A stretch of 64,000 nucleotides of DNA, from NCBI GenBank assembly GCA_009773555.1, contig WSXZ01000017.1:1-64000 (forward strand), given 5' to 3'. This document shows, piece after piece, positions 24,571 through 34,633 of the stretch. Source of the DNA: Methylocystaceae bacterium (GTDB lineage: Bacteria; Pseudomonadota; Alphaproteobacteria; Rhizobiales; Beijerinckiaceae). Below the pieces are notes generated by a model. It saw only the letters and a program-made list of their open reading frames with translations, ran no database searches and had not been told where the DNA came from. Both the position numbers and the translations under genes were made by a program. Each line of letters opens with the position of its first letter. Position 1 is the stretch's first letter.

Positions 24571-26040
24571 ATGGCGGCTCGTCAGGAGACCGTTGCGCGC
24601 GTCGAGTCCATCGACGTCGACGCCTATAAGTACGGGTTTTCGACCGATATCGAATCGGTAAAGGCCCCCAAAGGGCTGAATGAAGACATCGTTCGTTTCA
24701 TCTCGGCCAAGAAGGGCGAGCCGCAGTGGCTGACCGACTGGCGCCTCGACGCCTATCGGCGCTGGCTGACGATGGCTGAGCCGCGCTGGGCGCGTGTTCA
24801 CTATCCCCGCATCGACTTCCAGGATCTCTATTATTACTCGGCGCCGAAATCGACGCCCGGCCCGAAGTCGCTCGACGAGGTCGATCCCGAGCTGCTGCGC
24901 ACTTACGAGAAGCTCGGCATTCCGCTGCGCGAGCAAGAGATTCTCGCCGGCGTCGAGACCCGCCGCGTGGCCGTCGACGCGGTTTTCGACAGCGTGTCCG
25001 TCGCGACGACCTTCAAGGCGGAACTGGCCAAAGCCGGCGTGATCTTCTGCCCGATTTCCGAGGCGGTGCAGACGCACCCGGAGCTGGTGCGGAAATATCT
25101 CGGCTCGGTCGTGCCGGTGACCGACAATTTCTACGCGACGTTGAACAGCGCAGTCTTCTCCGACGGCTCCTTCGTCTATGTGCCAAAGGGCGTGCGCTGC
25201 CCGATGGAGCTTTCGACCTACTTCCGGATCAATGAGCAGAATACGGGGCAGTTCGAGCGCACGCTGATCATCGCCGACGAAGGCTCCTATGTGAGCTATC
25301 TCGAAGGCTGCACGGCGCCCAAGCGCGACGAAAACCAGCTTCATGCGGCGGTGGTGGAGCTCGTCGCGCTCGACGACGCCGAAATTAAATATTCGACGGT
25401 GCAGAACTGGTATCCCGGCGACAGCGAGGGCAGGGGCGGAATTTACAATTTCGTCACCAAGCGCGGCGATTGTCGCGGGCGCAACTCGCATATCTCCTGG
25501 ACGCAGGTCGAGACGGGCTCGGCGATCACCTGGAAATATCCCTCATGCATCCTGCGCGGCGACGGCTCGCAGGGCGAGTTCTATTCGATCGCGGTGTCGA
25601 ACGGCTATCAGCAGGTCGACAGCGGCACCAAGATGCTGCACCTCGGCAAGAACACCAAAAGCCGCATCATCTCCAAGGGCATTTCCGCCGGACATTCGCA
25701 GAACACCTACCGCGGCCAGGTTTCCGCACATCGTAAGGCCGATGGCGCGCGCAATTTCACGCAGTGCGACAGTCTGCTGATCGGGCCCAACTGCGGGGCG
25801 CATACGGTTCCCTATATCGAGTCGAAGAATCCGAGCGCGCAGTTCGAGCATGAAGCGACCACGTCGAAGATTTCCGAGGACCAGCTGTTCTACGCCATGC
25901 AGCGCGGGCTTTCGGCGGAAGAGGCGACGGCGCTGATCGTCAATGGCTTCGTGCGCGATGTGCTGCAGCAGCTGCCGATGGAGTTCGCCGTCGAGGCGCA
26001 GAAACTGATCTCGATTTCGCTCGAAGGAAGCGTGGGGTGA
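24571..26040 (+). CDS. sufB: Fe-S cluster scaffold SufB
   Basis: SufB is the scaffold subunit of the SufBC2D complex on which the nascent cluster forms. The 489-residue protein has the family features [22 protein letters not shown] (core Cys), [35 protein letters not shown], and [20 protein letters not shown] at 24571 follows GAGGAGAAAGACAG, a strong ribosome binding site. Length is typical for proteobacterial SufB. Confidence 0.97.
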   Translation: MAARQETVARVESIDVDAYKYGFSTDIESVKAPKGLNEDIVRFISAKKGEPQWLTDWRLDAYRRWLTMAEPRWARVHYPRIDFQDLYYYSAPKSTPGPKSLDEVDPELLRTYEKLGIPLREQEILAGVETRRVAVDAVFDSVSVATTFKAELAKAGVIFCPISEAVQTHPELVRKYLGSVVPVTDNFYATLNSAVFSDGSFVYVPKGVRCPMELSTYFRINEQNTGQFERTLIIADEGSYVSYLEGCTAPKRDENQLHAAVVELVALDDAEIKYSTVQNWYPGDSEGRGGIYNFVTKRGDCRGRNSHISWTQVETGSAITWKYPSCILRGDGSQGEFYSIAVSNGYQQVDSGTKMLHLGKNTKSRIISKGISAGHSQNTYRGQVSAHRKADGARNFTQCDSLLIGPNCGAHTVPYIESKNPSAQFEHEATTSKISEDQLFYAMQRGLSAEEATALIVNGFVRDVLQQLPMEFAVEAQKLISISLEGSVG

Positions 26041-26051
26041 TGGTTTCAGCG

Positions 26052-26142
26052 CGTCATGGCCGGGCTTGTCCCGGCCATCCACGCTAGACGAAAGATTGCG
26101 AAAGCTAAGACATGGATGGCCGGCTCAAGGCCGGCCATGACG
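26052..26142. repeat. Paired-palindrome intergenic repeat, family 1, copy 2 (inside the suf operon)
   Basis: The left arm 26052-26083 is identical to the 32-base left arm at 15251-15282. The right arm 26111-26142 is a related palindrome (GGCCGGCTCAAGGCCGGCC core). The element lies in the 128-base gap between sufB and sufC, so it is transcribed with the operon and would fold in the mRNA. Confidence 0.85.
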
Positions 26143-26168
26143 CCAGAGATCGGGAAGAGTTTTAAAGA

Positions 26169-26921
26169 ATGCTCGAAATCAAGGATCTGCACGTGTCCGT
26201 CGGCGAGCGGGAAATCCTCAAGGGCCTTACGCTTAGCGTCAAGGCCGGAGAAGTCGCGGCGATCATGGGGCCGAACGGGACTGGCAAATCGACGCTCTCT
26301 TACGTGATCGCCGGCCGCGAAGGCTATGAGGCGACGACGGGCGACGTGCGGCTCAACGGCGAGAATATTCTCGACCTCGACCCCGCCGAACGCGCCGCCA
26401 AGGGCGTTTTCCTTGCGTTTCAGTATCCGGTCGAAATTCCCGGCGTCGCGACGATGACCTTTTTGAAGGCCGCGCTCAACGCGCAGCGGCGCGCCCGCGG
26501 CGAGCCGGAATTGCAGACGCCGGAGTTCATGAAGCGCGTCAAGGAGGCCGCGGCGTCGCTCGGCATCGCGCAGGACATGCTGCGCCGGCCGCTGAACGCC
26601 GGTTTTTCGGGCGGCGAGAAGAAGCGGATGGAAATCCTGCAGATGGCGCTCCTGCAGCCGCGTCTCGCGATCCTCGATGAGACGGATTCGGGGCTCGACA
26701 TCGACGCGCTGCGCGTCGTCGCCGACGGCGTCAACGCGCTGCGTTCGCCCGAGCGCGCCTTCATCGTAATTACGCATTATCAACGCCTGCTTGAATATAT
26801 CAGGCCAGATTCGGTGCATGTGATGGCGCAGGGCCGCATCATGCGGTCGGGCGGTCCGGAACTTGCTCTGGAGCTCGAAGAGCGCGGTTATCAGGATTAC
26901 ATCGCGCAAGAGGCGGCATAA
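26169..26921 (+). CDS. sufC: Fe-S cluster assembly ATPase SufC
   Basis: SufC is the ABC-type ATPase of the SufBC2D complex. The 250-residue protein has Walker A GPNGTGKST, a Q-loop in FLAFQYPVEIPG, the signature LNAGFSGGEKKRMEI, and Walker B LAILDETDSGLDIDAL with the H-loop VITHYQRLL. It is preceded by the repeat element and followed three bases later by sufD. Confidence 0.97.
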   Translation: MLEIKDLHVSVGEREILKGLTLSVKAGEVAAIMGPNGTGKSTLSYVIAGREGYEATTGDVRLNGENILDLDPAERAAKGVFLAFQYPVEIPGVATMTFLKAALNAQRRARGEPELQTPEFMKRVKEAAASLGIAQDMLRRPLNAGFSGGEKKRMEILQMALLQPRLAILDETDSGLDIDALRVVADGVNALRSPERAFIVITHYQRLLEYIRPDSVHVMAQGRIMRSGGPELALELEERGYQDYIAQEAA

Positions 26922-26924
26922 GCG

Positions 26925-28217
26925 ATGATCAAGCTGGCGAGCGAAGCGGAAGCGACGCTTTCCTCCTTTTACGAAGAGATGCGCGACAAGGGCGCGCCGC
27001 GTCTGCGCGCGGCCGGCTGGGCGTCATTCTCCGAGTCCGGCGTGCCGAACCGGCGCGTCGAGTCATGGCATTACACGGATCTGAAAACGGCGATGGGCAG
27101 GCCGGCGCCGCTCGCCACCGCCTCCCGCGCCGCATTGTCGCTGCCGCGCGCGCATGATTCTCTGCGGCTCGTCACGCTCGATGGCGTTTTCCGGCCAGAT
27201 CTTTCGGACATCGCGCGGCTTCCCGATGGCGTCATCGCGCAATCGCTGCGCGACGCGCTGGCGCAGGGCGAGCCGCATGTCCTGTCAGCGCTCGCCAGCG
27301 CCGATATCGGCGCGCAGGACCCGATCCTCGCGCTCAATGCGGCGCTGATGCAGGACGGCGTCGTCATTCAGATCGCGCCGGGCGCTGCGATCGACCGCGC
27401 GCTCGAACTCACGACGTTGGCGTCGGCGGAAGCCGCGCAATCGACCTATACGCGCGCGCTCGTCATGCTGGGCGAGGGCGCTCGAGCGACTGTGGTCGAA
27501 ACTCTTGGCGCGCTTTCGTCGGCGCCGGCGCAGGACAATTGCGCCCTCGTGCTTCGTTTGGCGCCAGGCGCACGGCTCGACCTCGTCACTCATTTCTCGG
27601 GCGGCGTCGATCAGGCGATCCGCGTCGCGTCGCTGCTCGCGCATCTCGACGCGGGGGCGATGATCAATTCCTTCGCGCTGATCGAAGGGGAAGGGTTGAA
27701 TCGAAGGCAGATCTTCGCGCGCCTCGACGGCGAGAACGCGAGGGCGGTCTTTAACGGCGCCACCTTGGGACGCGGCCGCTTGCACGCCGACACGACCCTC
27801 ATCATGGATCACGCAAAACCATGCGGCGAAAGCCGGGAGGTTTTTCGTAATATCCTCGATGACCAGAGCGTCGGCGTGTTTCAGGGCAAGGTCATCGTGC
27901 GTCCGGGCGCGCAGAAGACGGACGGCGTCATGCAGTCGAAGGCGCTTCTGCTCTCTGAGCAGGCGGCGATGAACAACAAGCCGGAGCTCGAAATCTTCGC
28001 CGACGACGTGCAATGCGGCCATGGCGCGACCTGCGGCAGGCTCGACAAGGATCAGTTGTTCTATCTCACCGCGCGCGGACTGCCGCGCCGCGAGGCCGAA
28101 GCCTTGCTCATTGAAGGCTTCGCCAATGAGGCGATGGACGCAATCGAGGATGAGCAGTTGAGGGCGTTTCTCAGCGATCGCGTCAGCGCGTGGCTTTCTA
28201 GAAGGATCAGCCGATGA
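26925..28217 (+). CDS. sufD: Fe-S cluster assembly protein SufD
   Basis: SufD pairs with SufB in the SufBC2D scaffold. The 430-residue protein has the N-terminal RVESWHYTDLKTAMGR motif and the C-terminal beta-helix core with FNGATLGRGRLHADT, VFQGKVIVRPGAQKTDGVMQSKALLLS and PELEIFADDVQCGHGATCGRLD. Its stop overlaps the sufS start by four bases. Confidence 0.96.
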   Translation: MIKLASEAEATLSSFYEEMRDKGAPRLRAAGWASFSESGVPNRRVESWHYTDLKTAMGRPAPLATASRAALSLPRAHDSLRLVTLDGVFRPDLSDIARLPDGVIAQSLRDALAQGEPHVLSALASADIGAQDPILALNAALMQDGVVIQIAPGAAIDRALELTTLASAEAAQSTYTRALVMLGEGARATVVETLGALSSAPAQDNCALVLRLAPGARLDLVTHFSGGVDQAIRVASLLAHLDAGAMINSFALIEGEGLNRRQIFARLDGENARAVFNGATLGRGRLHADTTLIMDHAKPCGESREVFRNILDDQSVGVFQGKVIVRPGAQKTDGVMQSKALLLSEQAAMNNKPELEIFADDVQCGHGATCGRLDKDQLFYLTARGLPRREAEALLIEGFANEAMDAIEDEQLRAFLSDRVSAWLSRRISR

Positions 28218-29458
28218 ACGAGATTACCCGCATTCAGACGGCTTATGACATTGAAGCGGTTCGGGCGGATTTTCCCATTCTTTCCGAGCGCCCTTACGGG
28301 AAGCCGCTTGCCTATCTCGACAACGCCGCCTCGGCGCAAAAGCCGCGCGCCGTGATCGATCGGCTGACGCATTTCTACGAGCATGAATACGCCAATGTGC
28401 ATCGTGGACTGCATTATCTCGCCAACGCCGCAACCGAAGGCTATGAGGGCGCGCGCGAGACGTTGCGCCGCTTCCTCAACGCCGAATCGACGGACGAGAT
28501 CATTTTCACCCGCGGCGCGACCGAAGCCTTGAATCTGGTCGCGGCTTCCTTCGGCCAAGCGCATATCGGCGAAGGCGACGAGATTATTCTGTCGATGATG
28601 GAGCACCACTCCAACATCGTTCCCTGGCACTTGCTGCGCGAGCGCAAGGGCGCCGTGTTGAAATGGCTGGAGGTCGATGACGACGGGCGCTTCGACCTCG
28701 AGGCTTTCGAGAAGCTGTTCACCAAGCGCACGAAGATCGTCGCGCTCACGCATATGTCGAATGTTCTCGGCGCGCCGACCCCGATCGCCGAGGTCGCGCG
28801 CATCGCCCACGCGCATGGCGTGCCGCTGGTCGTCGACGGCTCGCAAGGCGCTGTGCATCTCGATGTCGACGTGCGTGCGCTCGACGTCGACTTTTATGTG
28901 GTGACCGGCCACAAACTCTATGCTCCGACCGGCATCGGCGCGCTGTACGGCAAGCGTAAATGGCTGGAAGCGTTGCCGCCTTTCTGCGGCGGCGGCGAGA
29001 TGATCGAAACCGTGACGCTTGAGAGCGTCACATATAACACTCCGCCGCACCGGTTCGAGGCGGGCACGCCGCCCATCGCGCAGGCGGTCGGACTCGGCGC
29101 GGCGCTCGACTATATGGAGCGCATCGGTCGGGACGCGATCCGCGAGTATGAAGCAGGATTGACCGCTTACGCGCATCAAAGACTGTCGCAAATCGAGGGG
29201 CTCAGAATTTATGGGCGGGCGCCGGATAAGGGGCCGATCCTGTCCTTCGATATGGCGGCGGCGCATGCGCACGACATCGCCACGGTGATCGATCGTTCCG
29301 GCATAGCCGTGCGCGCCGGGACGCATTGCGCCATGCCGCTTCTTTCGCGTTTGGGCGTCACCTCCACCTGTCGCGCATCCTTCGCGCTCTACAACACGCG
29401 CGAGGAGATCGACCGGCTGGCGGAAGCGCTCGAAAAGGCCCGCTCTCTTTTCGCCTGA
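28214..29458 (+). CDS. sufS: Cysteine desulfurase SufS (group II)
   Basis: SufS mobilises cysteine sulfur to the SufBCD scaffold, usually through SufE or SufU. The 414-residue protein has YLDNAASAQKP, the PLP lysine K234 in TGHKLYAPTG, and Cys372 in RAGTHCAMPLL. The AMP residues after the Cys are typical of SufS. No sufE or sufU gene is present in this window. It overlaps sufD (ATGA) and is followed ten bases later by the DUF59 gene. Confidence 0.96.
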   Translation: MNEITRIQTAYDIEAVRADFPILSERPYGKPLAYLDNAASAQKPRAVIDRLTHFYEHEYANVHRGLHYLANAATEGYEGARETLRRFLNAESTDEIIFTRGATEALNLVAASFGQAHIGEGDEIILSMMEHHSNIVPWHLLRERKGAVLKWLEVDDDGRFDLEAFEKLFTKRTKIVALTHMSNVLGAPTPIAEVARIAHAHGVPLVVDGSQGAVHLDVDVRALDVDFYVVTGHKLYAPTGIGALYGKRKWLEALPPFCGGGEMIETVTLESVTYNTPPHRFEAGTPPIAQAVGLGAALDYMERIGRDAIREYEAGLTAYAHQRLSQIEGLRIYGRAPDKGPILSFDMAAAHAHDIATVIDRSGIAVRAGTHCAMPLLSRLGVTSTCRASFALYNTREEIDRLAEALEKARSLFA

Positions 29459-29468
29459 GGAGAATTTC

Positions 29469-29852
29469 GTGTTCACGAACGATGCTCCCAATACGAGCGA
29501 ATCCCAACGCGCCGCGACTGCGGACCGGACGTCTCAGGCTATTGAAAATGAGCGCCTGACGAACGACATCGTTAAGGCGCTCAAGACCGTCTACGATCCT
29601 GAGATTCCCGCTGACATTTATGAGCTTGGCCTCATCTACAGGGTCGACATTGCGGAAGAAGGCTTCGTGGAGATCGACATGACGCTGACAGCGCCTGGCT
29701 GCCCGGTCGCTGGCGAAATGCCGGTCTGGGTCAAAAACGCGGTGAGCGCTGTGCCTGGCGTCAGCGAGGTGAAGGTGAACATGGTATTCGATCCGCCTTG
29801 GGATCAAAGCCGTATGTCGGACGAAGCGCGCGTCGCGCTCGACATGTGGTGA
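29469..29852 (+). CDS. sufT: SUF system DUF59/MIP18-type protein (SufT-like)
   Basis: The 127-residue protein contains a MIP18/DUF59 domain: NDIVKALKTVYDPEIPADIYELGLIY, DMTLTAPGCPVAGEMPVWVKNAV with the conserved Cys, and VNMVFDPPWDQSRMSDEARVALDMW. Such proteins assist Fe-S maturation as a separate Suf component. The start is GTG at 29469 with AGGAG six bases upstream. It follows sufS closely in the operon. Confidence 0.9.
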   Translation: MFTNDAPNTSESQRAATADRTSQAIENERLTNDIVKALKTVYDPEIPADIYELGLIYRVDIAEEGFVEIDMTLTAPGCPVAGEMPVWVKNAVSAVPGVSEVKVNMVFDPPWDQSRMSDEARVALDMW

Positions 29853-29881
29853 GCGGACACTCCTATGGGAACGATTTTGCG

Positions 29882-30274
29882 ATGACTTCCATGCAGAAGA
29901 TGAGCGTGATGAACGTCAGCCCCGCCGCGGCGGAGCGCGTCCGCAGCCTGCTTGCGACCGGCGCGGAAGGCAAGGGGCTGCGCGTCTCCGTGGAGAAGGG
30001 CGGCTGCGCCGGCATGTCCTACAAAATGGAGATCGCCGAACCGAAGCGGGGCGACGAGGTCATCGACGTCGAGGGCGGTCGCGTGATCGTCGACGCAGCG
30101 GCGGTGCTCTACCTGCTCGGCACGACAATGGACGTGAAGACGACGCAGTTCTCTTCGACCTTTGTGTTCGAAAACCCCAATCAGACGTCAGCCTGCGGCT
30201 GCGGCGAGAGCGTCGAGCTGACGCCGGCCGACCCGGGAAAGGTCGGCGCCGCGTCGCAGGTGGGGAGTTCCTGA
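29882..30274 (+). CDS. sufA: A-type Fe-S carrier SufA
   Basis: A-type carriers receive clusters from the scaffold and pass them to target proteins. The 130-residue protein has the three conserved cysteines: one in GGCAGMSYKM and two in SACGCGES near the end. ATG at 29882 gives the usual family N-terminus; a further ATG at 29891 (MQKMSV) is also possible. It is last of the suf genes. Confidence 0.93.
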   Translation: MTSMQKMSVMNVSPAAAERVRSLLATGAEGKGLRVSVEKGGCAGMSYKMEIAEPKRGDEVIDVEGGRVIVDAAAVLYLLGTTMDVKTTQFSSTFVFENPNQTSACGCGESVELTPADPGKVGAASQVGSS

Positions 30275-30290
30275 TCGCGTCGAGGCCGCT

Positions 30291-30668
30291 ATGGACCGCG
30301 CGCGTATCGAAGAGCTTTTCGCGCCTTTTGCCGCTGTGTCGGTCAAGCGCATGTTCGGCGGCCACGGCGTTTACGCCGATGGCCTTTTCTTCGCCATCGA
30401 AGCCGGCGGCGAAATCTACCTGAAGGCCGATCAGCACAGCGCCGCGCGGTTTGAAGAGGCGGGCTCCCGGCCTTTCATCTACCAAGGCAAGGATCGACCG
30501 ATCACGATCTCCTATTGGAGCCTCCCTGACCAAACGCTCGAAGACGCCGACGAACTGGTTCGATGGGCGAAGCTTGCGGTCGAAGCCGCGCTCCGGTCAG
30601 GCCCGAATCGGCGGATTCCGGCCGCAGGCCGGCGCAAGGCGCCAAATTCCGCTGGGAAAGACGGCTAA
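30291..30668 (+). CDS. TfoX/Sxy N-terminal domain protein
   Basis: The 125-residue protein matches the TfoX N-terminal domain: VKRMFGGHGVYADGLFFAIEAGGEIYLKAD, and PFIYQGKDRPITISYWSLPDQTLEDADELVRWA. The C-terminal TfoX domain is absent, as in most alphaproteobacterial members. The tail (101-125) is basic. The role in competence known from gammaproteobacteria should not be assumed. It starts 16 bases after sufA and may be cotranscribed. Confidence 0.85.
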   Translation: MDRARIEELFAPFAAVSVKRMFGGHGVYADGLFFAIEAGGEIYLKADQHSAARFEEAGSRPFIYQGKDRPITISYWSLPDQTLEDADELVRWAKLAVEAALRSGPNRRIPAAGRRKAPNSAGKDG

Positions 30669-30783
30669 AGCGCCAATAAGCGTTTGAAAAACATCAATCT
30701 TCATAAGGCGCTAAAGCTGGCGCGGCGCGTTCGAATCGCCTATAGACAGGTGAACTCGACGCTATCCTTGAACTGGCGCTCAC

Positions 30784-33513
30784 TTGGCCGAAGACGATCC
30801 CAAAAAAAGCGATTCCGACAAGCCCGGCTCTGACATAAGGCCGGTTTCGATCGCCGACGAGATGAAGCGCAGCTATCTCGATTACGCGATGAGCGTGATC
30901 GTGTCGCGCGCGCTGCCGGACGTGCGTGACGGCCTGAAGCCCGTGCATCGGCGCATTCTCTTCTCCATGCACGAGAACGGCCACACGCCCGATAAATCCT
31001 ATGTGAAGTCGGCGCGCATCGTCGGCGACGTCATGGGTAAATACCATCCGCACGGCGACGCGGCGATCTACGACGCGCTTGTGCGCATGGCGCAGCCATT
31101 TTCGATGCGGTTGCCGCTCATCGACGGGCAGGGCAATTTCGGATCGGTCGACAATGATCCGCCGGCGGCGATGCGCTACACCGAGTCCCGACTCGCAAAG
31201 CCTGCGCTCGCGCTGCTCGAAGATCTTGACGAAGGCACGGTCGACTTCCAGGCCAATTACGACGGCAAGGAGCACGAGCCGACGGTTCTGCCAGCCCGTT
31301 TCCCCAATCTGCTGGTCAACGGCGCCGGCGGCATCGCCGTCGGCATGGCGACGAACATTCCGCCGCATAATCTCGGCGAGGTCATCGACGCCTGCATCGC
31401 CATGATCGATCGGCCCGACATCACCATCGCCGAGCTGATGGACATCGTGCCGGGACCGGACTTTCCGACCGCGGCGAGCATTCTAGGGCGTGGCGGCATT
31501 CGCAACGCCTTCACGACCGGCCGTGGTTCAATCATCATGCGCGCCAAGTCAGAGATCGAAACTCTGCGGAAGGATCGCGAGGCGATCATCTTCACCGAAA
31601 TTCCCTATCAGGTGAACAAGGCGACGCTGATCGAGCGCATCGCCGATCTGGTGCGTGAGAAGAAGATCGAGGGCGTCGCCGATCTGCGCGATGAGTCCGA
31701 TCGTGACGGCATGCGCATCGTCGTCGAACTGAAGCGCGACGCTGTCGCCGACGTCGTGCTCAACCAGCTTTGGCGTCATACGACGCTGCAGACAAGCTTT
31801 CCCGTCAATATGATCGCATTGAACGGCGGCCGCCCGGAGCTGATGACGCTCCATGACGTGCTGCGCGCCTTCGTGGATTTCCGCGAGACGGTCGTCACCC
31901 GCCGCACGAAATTCCGCCTCAACAAGGCGCGCGACAACGCCCATCTGCAGGTCGGCCTCGCCATTGCCGTTGCGAATATCGACGAGGTCATTCATCTCAT
32001 CCGCACGTCGCCCGACGCCACCGCGGCCCGCGAATCGCTCATGGCGCGTGACTGGCCGGCCAAGGACATGGCGCCGCTCGTTGAGCTGATCGCCGACCCG
32101 CGCCACAGGCTCAGCGATGATGGCGCCATCCGGCTTTCGGAGGCGCAGGCGCGCGCCATCCTCGAATTGCGTCTGCAACGGCTCACGGCGCTCGGACGCG
32201 AGGAAATCTCCGAAGCTTTGAACAAGCTCGCCGTCGAGATCGCCGATTATCTCGATATTCTGCGCTCGCGCGAACGCCTGTTCGGCATCGTCAAGGACGA
32301 ACTGCTGGCGGTGAAGGAAGCCCACGCCACGCCGCGCCGCACGCAAATCCTTGAGTCCGACGGCGAGGTCGAGGACGAGGACCTGATCGCGCGCGAGGAC
32401 ATGGTCGTCACCGTCTCGCACGCCGGCTATATCAAGCGCGTGCCGCTCTCGACCTATCGCGCGCAAAGGCGCGGCGGCAAAGGCCGTTCCGGCATGCAGA
32501 CGAAGGAGGAGGATTTCGTCCATCGTCTGTTCGTCGCCAGTACGCATACGCCGGTGCTGTTCTTTTCCTCGCTCGGCAAGGCCTATAAGGAAAAGGTCTG
32601 GAGATTGCCGCTCTCGGCGCCGCAGGCGCGCGGCAAGGCGCTCGTCAACCTGCTGCCGCTCGAACAAAACGAGCGCATCACCTCGATCATGCCGCTACCC
32701 GAAGACGAGGAAAGCTGGGCGACGCTCGACGTCATTTTCGCGACGACGCGCGGCACGGTGAGGCGCAACAAACTCTCCGATTTCGTCGACGTTCGCCGCA
32801 ACGGCCTCATCGCCATGAAGCTCGACGACGGCGAAGCCATTGTCGACGTCGCGACCGCGACAGAGCGCGACGACGTGCTGCTGACCACACGCGACGGCCA
32901 ATGCATCCGCTTCGCCGTGCCTGAGGTCCGCGTCTTCCAGGGCCGCACCTCGATGGGCGTGCGCGGCGTGGCGCTGGGGCAGGACGATCGGGTGATCTCG
33001 CTGTCCATCCTCAGTCATTTCGACGCCGCCGGCGAGGAACGGGCCGCCTATCTGAAGCGCGCCAACGCGCTGCGCCGGCGCATGGGCGAAGATGTTTCGC
33101 CTGAGGCGGGGACCGAGACCGAGGAGGCGGCGATCGCCGTGGAGCTGTCGGATACGCGCTTTTACGAGATGCAGGCGGCCGAGCAGATCATTCTGACCGT
33201 GTCCGAGAACGGTTACGGGAAGCGTACGAGCTCTTATGAGTATCGTACGACAGGTCGCGGCGGCAAAGGCATCGTCGCCATGGCGGTGAACGCCCGAAAC
33301 GGCAAGCTCGTCGCCTCCTTCCCCGTCGGCCATGGCGACGAAATCATGCTGGTGACGGACGGCGGCCAACTGATCCGCTGCTCCGTCGACGGCATCCGCA
33401 TCGCCGGACGCGGCGCTCAGGGCGTCATTGTCTTCGACACGGCCGAAGACGAGCGCGTCGTTTCCGTCGAACATATCGGCGATGTCGGCGAGGGCGAGGA
33501 CGCCGAAGCCTAA
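30784..33513 (+). CDS. gyrA: DNA gyrase subunit A
   Basis: GyrA carries the DNA cleavage-religation activity of gyrase. The 909-residue protein has the catalytic Tyr132 in AAMRYTESR, and the quinolone-determining region [17 protein letters not shown]. The C-terminal domain carries the GyrA box QRRGGKG at 561-567, which distinguishes gyrase from topoisomerase IV. The residue equal to E. coli Ser83 is Ala93; Asp87 is kept as Asp97. It starts with TTG at 30784. Confidence 0.97.
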   Translation: MAEDDPKKSDSDKPGSDIRPVSIADEMKRSYLDYAMSVIVSRALPDVRDGLKPVHRRILFSMHENGHTPDKSYVKSARIVGDVMGKYHPHGDAAIYDALVRMAQPFSMRLPLIDGQGNFGSVDNDPPAAMRYTESRLAKPALALLEDLDEGTVDFQANYDGKEHEPTVLPARFPNLLVNGAGGIAVGMATNIPPHNLGEVIDACIAMIDRPDITIAELMDIVPGPDFPTAASILGRGGIRNAFTTGRGSIIMRAKSEIETLRKDREAIIFTEIPYQVNKATLIERIADLVREKKIEGVADLRDESDRDGMRIVVELKRDAVADVVLNQLWRHTTLQTSFPVNMIALNGGRPELMTLHDVLRAFVDFRETVVTRRTKFRLNKARDNAHLQVGLAIAVANIDEVIHLIRTSPDATAARESLMARDWPAKDMAPLVELIADPRHRLSDDGAIRLSEAQARAILELRLQRLTALGREEISEALNKLAVEIADYLDILRSRERLFGIVKDELLAVKEAHATPRRTQILESDGEVEDEDLIAREDMVVTVSHAGYIKRVPLSTYRAQRRGGKGRSGMQTKEEDFVHRLFVASTHTPVLFFSSLGKAYKEKVWRLPLSAPQARGKALVNLLPLEQNERITSIMPLPEDEESWATLDVIFATTRGTVRRNKLSDFVDVRRNGLIAMKLDDGEAIVDVATATERDDVLLTTRDGQCIRFAVPEVRVFQGRTSMGVRGVALGQDDRVISLSILSHFDAAGEERAAYLKRANALRRRMGEDVSPEAGTETEEAAIAVELSDTRFYEMQAAEQIILTVSENGYGKRTSSYEYRTTGRGGKGIVAMAVNARNGKLVASFPVGHGDEIMLVTDGGQLIRCSVDGIRIAGRGAQGVIVFDTAEDERVVSVEHIGDVGEGEDAEA

Positions 33514-33541
33514 TCTGGACGCTCAACGATAGGGTAGGCGC

Positions 33542-34315
33542 ATGAGCGAGAGCGGCGACGACGCAGACGGCCCCGTGCTGGTCACCGGCGCGCCGCGTCG
33601 CATCGGCCTCGCCATCGCCGAGCGCTTCGCGCGCGAGGGGCGGCCCCTGGTGCTACACGCCTCTCCGCGTTCGGCCGAGCAGGCGGAGCTTGCAGCGCAC
33701 GCGATCCGGCAACGCGGCGGGCGCGCGGCGACGGCGATCGCCGATCTTGCCGATGCGGAGTCGACGCAGCGCCTCATTGAGCAGGCCGGCGAAGCCTTCG
33801 GACCGCTGCGGCTCCTCGTCAACAACGCCTCGATTTTTGAAGTCGACGCCGCGCAGGACTTTTCGATCGAGCTCTATGAGCGGCAGATGCAGGTCAATCT
33901 GCGCGCGCCGCTGCTGCTGTCGCGCGACTTTGCGGCGGCGCTGCCGGCAGGCGTCGATGGCGCGATCGTCAATATCCTGGATCAGCGCGTTTTGCGTCTC
34001 ACGCCACGCTACTTCTCCTACACGCTATCGAAATCGGCGCTGTGGGCGGCGACGCGCACCATGGCGCAGGCCTACGCGCCGCGTATTCGCGTCAATGCCG
34101 TCGGGCCGGGACCGGTCTTTGCAAACGCCGCGCTCGGCGAGCGGGAGTTCGAGATGGAAGCCCGCGGCGTGCCGCTACAGCGGGCCGCCGATGTCTCCGG
34201 CGTGGTCGACGCCGTCGTTTACCTCAGTCGGGCGAAAAGCGTGACCGGGCAGATGATCGCCGTCGACAGCGGCCAGCATCTGGGCTGGCGCACGCCGGAC
34301 GTCGGTCCCGAATAG
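33542..34315 (+). CDS. Pteridine-reductase-like SDR (FolM/PTR1 type)
   Basis: The 257-residue short-chain dehydrogenase has the TGX3RXG motif TGAPRRIG (15-22) known from pteridine reductases, NNAS (94-97) and the active-site pair Y160-x3-K164. An Asp (D147) stands where most SDRs have Ser, thirteen residues before the Tyr, the same spacing as D181/Y194 of trypanosomatid PTR1. Reduction of dihydropteridines with NADPH is therefore likely. It starts 28 bases after gyrA. No other folate gene is nearby, so the pathway link is an inference. Confidence 0.8.
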   Translation: MSESGDDADGPVLVTGAPRRIGLAIAERFAREGRPLVLHASPRSAEQAELAAHAIRQRGGRAATAIADLADAESTQRLIEQAGEAFGPLRLLVNNASIFEVDAAQDFSIELYERQMQVNLRAPLLLSRDFAAALPAGVDGAIVNILDQRVLRLTPRYFSYTLSKSALWAATRTMAQAYAPRIRVNAVGPGPVFANAALGEREFEMEARGVPLQRAADVSGVVDAVVYLSRAKSVTGQMIAVDSGQHLGWRTPDVGPE

Positions 34316-34328
34316 GGCAGGGCTGGGG

Positions 34329-34571
34329 CTAATCTGCGCTCGGAAGCCGGCGCATCGTGAACTCGATCCGCCCATCCTCCAGCTCGCGCCAGAACTCGAT
34401 CTCGGTCATATAGGCGGCCTTGGGGAAGCGCTCGAACCACTCGCGCGCCTTGGCGCGCGCCTCAAGGCGCTCCAGCGAGAAGGTCTCGCGCCGCCAGCCA
34501 TTGGCGTGACCGCTCCGCTTCTCAGCGAAGCGCCGCGCAAGATCCCTCGGCGCGTTTTTGGTTACGCTCAT
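34329..34571 (-). CDS. Small conserved hypothetical protein
   Basis: The 80-residue protein (MSVTKNAPRDLARRFAEKRS...) has no recognised domain. The C-terminal half has a compact alternating pattern (AAYMTEIEFWRELEDGRIEFTMRRLP) suggesting beta strands; the N-terminal half is strongly basic. Of three near ATGs, 34571 is chosen because GGAG lies seven bases before it. It ends convergently with the SDR gene 13 bases away and diverges from the glycosylase gene. Confidence 0.65.
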   Translation of the reverse strand: MSVTKNAPRDLARRFAEKRSGHANGWRRETFSLERLEARAKAREWFERFPKAAYMTEIEFWRELEDGRIEFTMRRLPSAD

Positions 34572-34633
34572 ACTCATGCTCCGAGCGATCAATTTAGCGC
34601 ATCGGAGGCGGGAAGGGGAGTCGCAGATCCGTC

